A DNA stretch of 10,745 nt from a bacterium (GTDB taxonomy: Bacteria; Patescibacteriota; Patescibacteriia; 2-12-FULL-60-25), in the NCBI GenBank assembly GCA_024654265.1, contig JANLIO010000003.1, forward strand, positions 1 to 10,745, given 5' to 3'. Below are positions 6,491 to 10,745 of this stretch, piece after piece. The number at the start of each line of letters is the position of its first letter. The stretch's first letter is position 1. The position numbers and the translations under genes were made by a program. The notes under the pieces are model-generated. The model was not told the DNA's origin. It was given only the letters and a program-made list of their open reading frames with translations, and made no database searches.

Positions 6491-7240
6491 ATGAATTACA
6501 TTATTGGTTTTTTGATTGTTGCCGTTGTTATTTCGATTCGCGAGGTAAAGCAGTATGAGCGTGGTGTTGTTTTAACGCTCGGAAAATTTACGGGGATAAA
6601 AAAACCGGGATGGCGACTCATTCTTCCCGTTTTTCAATCCATGAAAAAGGTGGACATTCGTGTAAAGGCAGTGGATGTTCCGGATCAGGATGCGATTACG
6701 CAGGATAATATTTCGTGCAAGATCAACGCGGTTATTTATTACAAAGTCGTTGATGCGGGGAAAGCGATTCTTGAGGTTGAAAACTTTTGGCATGCGGTCA
6801 GCCAGCTTGCGCAGACAACGATGCGAACCGTTGTCGGGCAACTGCCGTTGGATGGTTTGCTGATTCGTCGCGATGAAGCTTCGACGCGGATTAAAGAAAT
6901 TATTGAACGGAACGCAGTCGCGTGGGGATTGGATATTGAAAATGTAGAGTTGAAAGATATCGTCCTTCCGGAAGATATGAAGCGCACCATGGCAAAGCAG
7001 GCTGAAGCGGAGCGTGAACGTCGTGCGGTGATCATTAAGTCTGAAGGAGAAGTTTCGGCAGCGGAAAATTTGAAGAAAGCGGCAGATATGCTTTCATCAT
7101 CCCCAGCTTCCCTTCATCTTCGCACATTAAATGCGTTGAATGATATTTCATCCGATCAATCAAATACAATCGTTTTTGCAATCCCACTTGAAATCGTGAA
7201 AGCGTTTCAATCATACGTTGAGAAGAACGATCGGAGTTGA
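6491..7240 (+). CDS. Stomatin-like SPFH/band 7 protein (slipin type)
   Basis: This 249-aa protein belongs to the SPFH family, which forms ring- or cage-like scaffolds on the membrane and influences proteases and channels. One N-terminal membrane segment (about 2-15) is followed by the typical REVKQYERGVVLTLGKFTG (17-35) and GWRLILPVFQSMKKVDIRV (40-58). Then come the IDxxAIxxDN-like DQDAITQDNIS, AVIYYKV, the TTMRTVVGQLPLDGLL helix, and WGLDIENVELKDIVLPEDMKRTMAKQAEAERERRA, which leads into the charged helix used for oligomerisation. The length and motif order fit slipins. Slipins are often paired with NfeD; none is present here. The antiporter downstream has its own promoter, so co-function is only a possibility. 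The stop TGA overlaps that promoter. Confidence 0.95.
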   Translation: MNYIIGFLIVAVVISIREVKQYERGVVLTLGKFTGIKKPGWRLILPVFQSMKKVDIRVKAVDVPDQDAITQDNISCKINAVIYYKVVDAGKAILEVENFWHAVSQLAQTTMRTVVGQLPLDGLLIRRDEASTRIKEIIERNAVAWGLDIENVELKDIVLPEDMKRTMAKQAEAERERRAVIIKSEGEVSAAENLKKAADMLSSSPASLHLRTLNALNDISSDQSNTIVFAIPLEIVKAFQSYVEKNDRS

Positions 7241-7264
7241 CGCATAAAATCCTGCATGTAAAAT
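7237..7264 (+). promoter_or_regulatory. Promoter of the antiporter gene overlapping the SPFH stop codon
   Basis: TTGACG (7237-7242), a 16-nt spacer and TAAAAT (7259-7264). Transcription would start near 7271, giving a leader of about 27 nt with GAGAGG at 7282-7287 as a weak ribosome binding site ten bases before ATG 7298. Confidence 0.5.
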
Positions 7265-7294
7265 ACCCCTCGTAATTCACTGAGAGGTATTTTG
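7259..7294 (+). terminator. Terminator of the SPFH gene
   Basis: AATACCCCTC (7262-7271) pairs with GAGAGGTATT (7282-7291) with one mismatch around a 10-nt loop. A residues before and TT after extend the stem, and the right arm runs into T residues. The right arm contains the antiporter's GAGAGG. Confidence 0.55.
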
Positions 7295-7297
7295 TTT

Positions 7298-8674
7298 ATG
7301 ACGTATTTTCAAAAAGTAGTTCTTTTTTCAAATGTATTTCTTTTTGTGCCTGTTACAGTAATGGCCTCAGAAGGCACGACAGAACACGGGAATGCGTTTA
7401 CATATACGCTCGCTGTTCTCGCGCTGATCGTTGTTGCGGCAAAAATCGCCGGTGCCATTGCCGAACGATTTAAACAAGTCTCCGTGCTCGGTGAGCTCTT
7501 GCTCGGCGTTGCTCTTGCTGTACCTGCGTTATTTGGTTTTCATGCCCTTCAGGAACTTGCGACAAATGAACTTGTAAACTTTTTAAGTGAGGTTGCTGTG
7601 ATCCTTCTTCTTTTTCAGGTTGGGCTTGAATCAAATTTGCAAGAGATGAAGCGCGTTGGCATTAACTCGGCAATTGTTGCGGTCGTTGGTGTCATCGTTC
7701 CGTTCTTATTGGGAACATATGTATTAGCACCATGGTTGTTTCCAGGAGCTGGAGATATTTTTGGGCTGTTCCTTGGTGCAACGCTAACGGCAACATCCGT
7801 TGGAATTACAGCACGTGTATTTAAAGATCTTGGAGTTTCGACAACAAAAAATGCGAAGGTCGTTCTTGGCGCGGCGGTGATTGATGATGTGATTGGACTC
7901 GTAATCCTTGCTGTGGTGAATGGTATTGTGCAGAGCGGTTCAGTCCATATGGGTGATGTTGCGTGGATTTCTGTAAAAGCATTTGCGTTTCTTGCCGTTT
8001 CAATTGTGTTGGGTCGCGTTCTTGCAGAACCGATTAGCGCCATTTTATCGCGTATCACTGCGGGGATTGGTATGAAAATGGCAATGGCGCTCGCATTTGC
8101 TTTCGGATATGCGTATCTTGGTTCGTTATTTGGACTTGCGCCAATTGTTGGTGCGTTTGCTGCAGGTTTGTTGCTAGATCATGTACACTTTCGACGCTTT
8201 TCATCGCCAAAGTTTATTTCAACTATTCAAGATGTCATGGAAGGATCAAAAGATTCTGGTGTCATAGATCGGATGCACATTGCAATCGAGGGTTTTCGAG
8301 AACGGCACATTGAAGATCTCATTGAAGATTTTGGCCAATGGTTTATTCCGATCTTTTTTGTGATGACAGGACTCTCTGTCAATTTGGCTGTATTCGGAAA
8401 TCTAAAAGTACTTTTTGCGGCACTCGCGCTTACGGGTGTTGCTGTCATTGGGAAAATCGTAGCCGGTTTTTTTGCAGGCAAGGGAACGGATTGGAAGATC
8501 GTGGGGTTTGGGATGGTCCCACGCGGAGAAGTCGGATTAATTTTCGCCAGCATCGGACAGCAGAGCGGTGTATTAAATGACGAGGCGTTTGCAGTCGTCG
8601 TTGTCATGATTATTTTGACAACACTTATCACGCCGATCATGTTACCGATGTTTCTCAAAAAGAAGGAGGCATAA
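7298..8674 (+). CDS. CPA2-family cation/proton antiporter
   Basis: A 458-aa integral membrane protein of the monovalent cation:proton antiporter-2 family (NapA/KefB-like). It exchanges Na+ or K+ for H+ across the cytoplasmic membrane. ATG 7298 is favoured over TTG 7292. About a dozen hydrophobic helices are visible after an N-terminal signal-like segment (about 1-23). Key motifs: LGELLLGV (64-71), LLLFQVGLE (103-111), LTATSVGITARVF (163-175), the transport core GAAVIDDVIGL (191-201) with D196 and D197, and GKIVAGF with K386. VPRGEVGLIFASIG follows at 407-420. The paired aspartates point to the electrogenic Na+/H+ type such as NapA. There is no C-terminal RCK/TrkA-N domain, unlike Kef channels. 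A long charged loop (about 293-345) lies between helices. It has its own promoter and terminator. Confidence 0.95.
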   Translation: MTYFQKVVLFSNVFLFVPVTVMASEGTTEHGNAFTYTLAVLALIVVAAKIAGAIAERFKQVSVLGELLLGVALAVPALFGFHALQELATNELVNFLSEVAVILLLFQVGLESNLQEMKRVGINSAIVAVVGVIVPFLLGTYVLAPWLFPGAGDIFGLFLGATLTATSVGITARVFKDLGVSTTKNAKVVLGAAVIDDVIGLVILAVVNGIVQSGSVHMGDVAWISVKAFAFLAVSIVLGRVLAEPISAILSRITAGIGMKMAMALAFAFGYAYLGSLFGLAPIVGAFAAGLLLDHVHFRRFSSPKFISTIQDVMEGSKDSGVIDRMHIAIEGFRERHIEDLIEDFGQWFIPIFFVMTGLSVNLAVFGNLKVLFAALALTGVAVIGKIVAGFFAGKGTDWKIVGFGMVPRGEVGLIFASIGQQSGVLNDEAFAVVVVMIILTTLITPIMLPMFLKKKEA

Positions 8675-8698
8675 AAAGAAGTATTGTCTTCATCAGAT

Positions 8699-8714
8699 GA
8701 TCCTTTAAAGGATC
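8699..8714. other. Perfect 16-bp palindrome after the antiporter gene
   Basis: GATCCTTTAAAGGATC reads the same on both strands. It lies between the antiporter stop and the bidirectional terminator. It may be part of the terminator region or a protein-binding site. Confidence 0.5.
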
Positions 8715-8720
8715 TATAAA

Positions 8721-8754
8721 AGAGCGCCACCCGGTTTTCCGTGTGGCGCTTTTG
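8721..8754 (+). terminator. Bidirectional terminator between the antiporter and the minus-strand small gene
   Basis: AGCGCCAC (8723-8730) pairs with GTGGCGCT (8743-8750), with further GC pairs towards a TTTT loop. TTTT follows on the plus strand, and CTTTTA follows on the minus strand, so it can end transcripts from both sides. Confidence 0.85.
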
Positions 8755-8759
8755 AAGAA

Positions 8760-8783
8760 TGCCAACGTTAATCGCTGGCAGAA
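8760..8783 (-). terminator. Extra hairpin behind the minus-strand small gene
   Basis: On the minus strand TGCCAGCG and CGTTGGCA pair over 8 bp around a 5-nt loop and run into TTCTTC. Together with the stronger stem at 8723-8750 it would end the transcript of the 74-aa gene. Confidence 0.4.
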
Positions 8784-8813
8784 AAAGGGTGTGGTTGGCT
8801 GTAGGATCGAGAT

Positions 8814-9038
8814 TTACAACCCTACAAACACAAACGTGCAGTGAAGATCGCCGATGCGAGGCCACCGACTTTGGTTGTAGGCTCGAACCTCCTGCATGAT
8901 TTTTTGCTGATCGTCCTCATCTTTTTTGACGACCGGCATCATATCCTTGGCGGTGGGTGACATGTGTCTGTGCGACACATTGTTGTCCCATGGCAAGTTT
9001 TTGATGCCATTTCGCCCGATTCTTTTGTAAAGATTCAT
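8814..9038 (-). CDS. Small protein of unknown function, 74 aa
   Basis: I do not recognise it. ATG 9038 is chosen because GGGGGAGGAG lies just upstream on the minus strand, with about five bases after GGAGG; the frame is open further up to 9080 but without such a motif. The protein is basic at the start (NLYKRIGRNGIKNLPWDNN), has a His/Met patch (SHRHMSPTAKDMM), a charged middle (VKKDEDDQQKIMQEVRAYNQ) and a hydrophobic C-terminus (LHCTFVFVGL). It has no signal peptide. A promoter 225 bases upstream gives it an unusually long leader, and two hairpins close it downstream, so a real transcription unit is likely. Whether the frame is the product or the RNA itself matters is open. Confidence 0.5.
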   Translation of the reverse strand: MNLYKRIGRNGIKNLPWDNNVSHRHMSPTAKDMMPVVKKDEDDQQKIMQEVRAYNQSRWPRIGDLHCTFVFVGL

Positions 9039-9265
9039 TTTCTCCTCCCCCTTCCGTTCACGATCGTACATCATGAGCAAAAGGGGAGGCGTAAGAAACT
9101 TACGCTCACCTTCCTCCGGGTTCTCTCCTCCGGGTTTCGCCGTTTCTCCTCCTCACCAGCCCTAAAGGGCTTTGGATTTCTACGAGAAAAAGTTACCAAC
9201 GAACCAGATTTACCCTCTTTTGCCGAAGCTTTGTAGGGTTTGGCGGCTGCGTTTGCAAACCACAA
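9039..9265 (-). other. Long leader of the 74-aa gene with repeated SD-like motifs
   Basis: Read on the minus strand, this 226-nt stretch follows the predicted start point. It contains at least three GGAGGA motifs (around 9110-9160), the doubled phrase GAACCCGGAGGA, a stem GCGTAAG (9089-9095)/CTTACGC (9099-9105) and a stem AGCCCT/AGGGCT (9158-9171). A TTG at 9265 almost at the predicted start point opens a 64-codon frame that ends at 9071. It is basic and Glu/Arg-rich with no recognisable domain. It could be a leader peptide or chance. Confidence 0.4.
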
Positions 9266-9307
9266 AAAACAAGCTACACGAAAACAGTAATTTTGTCAAG
9301 TCTAGAC
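9251..9307 (-). promoter_or_regulatory. Promoter of the 74-aa gene with flanking palindromes
   Basis: On the minus strand a consensus TTGACA (9294-9299), a 17-nt spacer and TAGCTT (9271-9276) predict a start near 9264. Palindrome GTCTAGAC (9300-9307) touches the -35 from upstream. Palindrome GTTTGCAAAC (9251-9260) covers the first transcribed bases. Both are placed like operators; the binding protein is unknown. Confidence 0.5.
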
Positions 9308-9381
9308 CTTACAAAATAGATAAAATGTATAAAATAATGCATTTATGTTAAGAAATATCCAACTAGTCTATTGCGAGACTG

Positions 9382-9410
9382 TTGACAGAATCGGCAATTT
9401 ATGGTATAAA
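9382..9410 (+). promoter_or_regulatory. Very strong promoter of the structured RNA unit
   Basis: Consensus TTGACA (9382-9387), a 17-nt spacer and TATAAA (9405-9410), with TGG directly before it as an extended -10. It is the closest match to a sigma-70 consensus in the window. Start predicted near 9417. Confidence 0.8.
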
Positions 9411-9476
9411 CCCACTGATCCTAGAGGGTTTTTCCTCTCGGTGTTCACAACAATCAAGAAGAAAGGAGGCCCAACG

Positions 9477-9569
9477 GTGGGCTTCAAACGCAGGTGCGAT
9501 CAAAACGCTGGTCAAGATCTCTTGACCAGCGAACAAACTCTTCAGAGGAAGGAGGTGTGTCATGGGTGA
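9477..9569 (+). CDS. Possible 30-aa peptide inside the structured RNA
   Basis: AAAGGAGG (9462-9469) stands 7 nt before GTG 9477, an ideal distance. The frame gives 30 residues, basic at the start (MGFKRRCDQN) and with two Cys. The start codon lies in the right arm of a GCCCA/TGGGC stem, and the 11-bp hairpin 9506-9531 lies within the frame, so translation and folding would interfere. Its TGA overlaps the ATG at 9562. Confidence 0.3.
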   Translation: MGFKRRCDQNAGQDLLTSEQTLQRKEVCHG

Positions 9570-9582
9570 CGGTTGCGCTTAG
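9562..9582 (+). CDS. Possible 6-codon minigene, or a TAG-interrupted 55-codon frame
   Basis: AAGGAGG (9549-9555) stands 6 nt before ATG 9562. The frame stops after six codons at TAG 9580-9582, then continues open for 48 codons to TAA 9727-9729. Without the TAG it would encode a 55-residue basic peptide ending in CSCGAK. It may be a leader-type minigene, a decayed gene or coincidence. Confidence 0.25.
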   Translation: MGDGCA

Positions 9583-9742
9583 ACAGCGCGCCTCACCGTG
9601 ACGACGGTGGCGATTGAGCCACGAAAAAAAATCATGCCAGCGTTGGTTAATGGGTTTGTGAAGCCCGTTATCAATCACAGCAGGCATGAAATGAGCAGAA
9701 CGGCATTCTGCTCATGTGGTGCGAAGTAAGCGCCATGCTCCC

Positions 9743-9786
9743 AGCTCCGTCTTTGTGCTTGCGCAGAGGCGGAGCTCTTTTTTTAT
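9743..9786 (+). terminator. Strong terminator of the structured RNA unit
   Basis: AGCTCCG (9743-9749) pairs with CGGAGCT (9770-9776). The pairing continues inward with wobble pairs to a total of about 15-16 bp closing on CTTG. Seven T and further T follow. On the minus strand no T run follows the stem, so it serves the plus strand; its T tract overlaps the end of the TrmB-type gene. Confidence 0.9.
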
Positions 9787-10529
9787 TTTGTTCGTTTGCA
9801 ACTCCAGAGTTCGTCAAACAACGCGCGAAACGTATCAGCAAGTTCTTGGCTTTCAATTAAAACGGAAATTTGTTTTCCACGGAATGTGGAGAATGCAACC
9901 GTTGATCCGTACACAAAAATGTCGCCACCAAAATCCGCATTTTTTATTGGAAGATGAACGACTTTGCTCTCTCCGTTTCGTGTTTTTACCGGTTCTCGTA
10001 GTGCACGATAGAAACCACGCATTCTCGGTTTGAGTTTATTTAATTTTTTGTAAAATTCTTGTAAATCTTCACGTGTGTAGACGTTGAGAATTTCGTCGAG
10101 ATTTCCGAACTCGTCAATTTGTTTTGGTTTTGCAGAAACGACATCATCCTGTAAAGCTTTTAAAGCTTCACGTCCCTCAAAGAGTTTGACGACAGGCTTT
10201 TCTCCGCGTTGCATGAGTTTTAAATCGTCGATTGATGATTTCATGTCTCGCAATGTCGCTTCCATGTCACCAACGCGAGTTTGCACGAACGCGACCAGTC
10301 GTTCCGGTGACTCCGCAGTATAAAGTGTTTTCTTTCCTTTTCGCATCGTACTCATCAAGCCACTTTTCATGAGGCTTTCAATCGCGCCATAGGCTGTGAC
10401 ACGAGACACGTTCGCTCTTTGTGCAAGATCTTGCACGGCTGATGGCCCCTCTTTGAGCGAGGCGAGGTATATGTTTGTTTCACTTTCCGTGAAGCCGAGC
10501 GAACGAAGCGTTGATTTCCAATTATTCAT
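9783..10529 (-). CDS. TrmB-family transcriptional regulator
   Basis: This 248-aa protein has an N-terminal winged helix-turn-helix (about 1-72): LRSLGFTESETNIYLASLKEGPSAVQDLAQRANVSRVTAYGAIESLMKSGL, then a basic wing MRKGKKTLYTAESP. A coiled-coil helix (about 76-108) probably drives dimerisation. The C-terminal part (about 112-248) starts with VVKLFEGREALKALQDDVV, as in TrmB-like proteins with a phospholipase D-like sensor fold. The longer sugar-binding domain of archaeal TrmB is not evident, so the ligand is unknown. Single-copy TrmB-like regulators are frequent in Patescibacteria. No Shine-Dalgarno motif is present; a TATACT sits 8 nt before the ATG. The gene converges with the structured RNA unit, and its stop lies inside that unit's T tract. 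Its targets are not shown; palindromes near 9251 and 9300 are candidates by position only. Confidence 0.9.
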   Translation of the reverse strand: MNNWKSTLRSLGFTESETNIYLASLKEGPSAVQDLAQRANVSRVTAYGAIESLMKSGLMSTMRKGKKTLYTAESPERLVAFVQTRVGDMEATLRDMKSSIDDLKLMQRGEKPVVKLFEGREALKALQDDVVSAKPKQIDEFGNLDEILNVYTREDLQEFYKKLNKLKPRMRGFYRALREPVKTRNGESKVVHLPIKNADFGGDIFVYGSTVAFSTFRGKQISVLIESQELADTFRALFDELWSCKRTK

Positions 10530-10537
10530 ATGTGAAT

Positions 10538-10543
10538 AGTATA
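10538..10543 (-). promoter_or_regulatory. -10 element of the TrmB-type gene, leaderless geometry
   Basis: TATACT on the minus strand ends 8 nt before the ATG. No good -35 is visible. The prediction is a leaderless or nearly leaderless mRNA. Confidence 0.5.
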
Positions 10544-10596
10544 GAGGAGGTGTGGGGAATTTGGAATTTGGAATAAAAGGAGAATGCGGAATATAT

Positions 10597-10701
10597 CTGT
10601 CATCCTCGGGTTTAACCCGGGGACCCAGGATAAAATGGTGCGCTTTATCTAAATAGGAATTGCTCTTTAATCCTGGATCCCCGTTTTCACGGGGATGACA
10701 G
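10597..10701. repeat. Palindromic repeat element of about 105 bp with GTCATCC ends
   Basis: The ends CTGTCATCC (10597-10605) and GGATGACAG (10693-10701) are perfect inverted complements. Inside are CGGGTTTAACCCG (10607-10619), CCCCGT/ACGGGG (10679-10694) and CCAGGAT (10625-10631)/ATCCTGG (10670-10676), giving a cloverleaf-like fold. It has no coding capacity. The GTCATCC terminus and the length match the repeats at 5301-5580 although the inner sequence differs, which suggests related foldback mobile elements. Confidence 0.8.
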
Positions 10702-10745
10702 AATAATCTAGCTTCATCGGATGTCGGACATCCGATTTCCTTCCT

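Larger units (their letters stand above)
9417..9785 (+). ncRNA. Structured transcript of about 370 nt, unknown class
   Basis: The unit is bounded by a near-consensus promoter and a strong terminator and is filled with serial stem-loops. These are AGAGG/CCTCT (9423-9438), GCCCA/TGGGC (9469-9482), a perfect 11-bp stem with a 4-nt loop (9506-9531), CACCGT/ACGGTG (9594-9609), and TCATGCC/GGCATGA (9632-9689) enclosing GGGTTT/AAGCCC. They continue with a perfect 10-bp stem with 5-nt loop (9691-9715), GGTGC/GCGCC (9718-9734), and the terminator stem. Two Shine-Dalgarno-like motifs head very short ORFs inside. I cannot match it to tmRNA (no tRNA-like end), RNase P RNA (no GAGGAAAGTCC core) or SRP RNA. 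No gene follows on the same strand, so it is not an evident riboswitch. It may be an abundant stand-alone RNA, a small-peptide mRNA, or both. The boundaries are predictions. Confidence 0.5.

Noticed and set aside
8964..9236. 90-codon plus-strand frame across the small minus gene and its leader
   Set aside because: No ribosome binding site; it is antisense to a unit with promoter, SD and terminator.
9417..9785. Riboswitch or attenuator for a downstream gene
   Set aside because: The next gene lies on the opposite strand and the unit ends in a strong terminator, so there is no gene to control in cis beyond its own tiny ORFs.
1..10745. UGA recoded as glycine, as in some CPR lineages
   Set aside because: TGA ends the SPFH gene, the 99-aa gene and the 437 gene at sensible positions, and the long genes have no in-frame TGA.

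Overview
The window looks like a chromosomal piece of a Candidate Phyla Radiation (Patescibacteria) bacterium, probably of the Parcubacteria side. This is inferred from the gene set and not from a marker gene. The set includes a short FecR-domain protein with a Cys/His C-terminal module, a secreted SH3 protein with a duplicated HGEAWY module, an orphan stomatin-like protein and a TrmB-type regulator, all packed tightly. Standard stop codons fit: TAA, TAG and TGA each end a recognisable gene, so UGA does not look recoded.

Layout: 1-436 holds no convincing protein gene but has several stem-loops, and a terminator-like hairpin lies just before the ribosome binding site of a GC-rich orphan gene (437-895). 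Then follow typA/bipA (1240-3045), a small unknown gene overlapping a family 2 glycosyltransferase (3118-4166), and a convergent FecR-domain membrane protein (4216-5235, minus). A block of 105-bp palindromic tandem repeats (5301-5580) separates it from a divergent secreted SH3 protein (5655-6446). Next are a stomatin/SPFH protein (6491-7240) and a CPA2 cation/proton antiporter (7298-8674). The accessory-looking stretch 8755-9785 carries a small minus-strand gene with a long leader and, divergent from it, a transcription unit of about 370 nt with the best promoter in the window, serial stem-loops, tiny ORFs and a strong terminator. A TrmB-type regulator (9783-10529, minus) and a second palindromic element of about 105 bp (10597-10701) close the window.

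Two expression styles coexist. Five genes (3118, fecR-like, SH3, SPFH, trmB-like) have a TANNNT -10 hexamer only 6-9 nt before the ATG and no Shine-Dalgarno motif, which predicts leaderless mRNAs; typA may be similar. The unknown or accessory units (437 gene, the 74-aa minus gene, the tiny ORFs near 9477 and 9562) instead have strong AGGAGG-type motifs.

Functionally, the middle of the window is an envelope cluster (glycosyl transfer, membrane-anchored and secreted surface proteins, SPFH scaffold, ion antiport) next to a translational GTPase. The best candidate for something undescribed is the structured RNA at about 9417-9785 and its divergent partner transcript.
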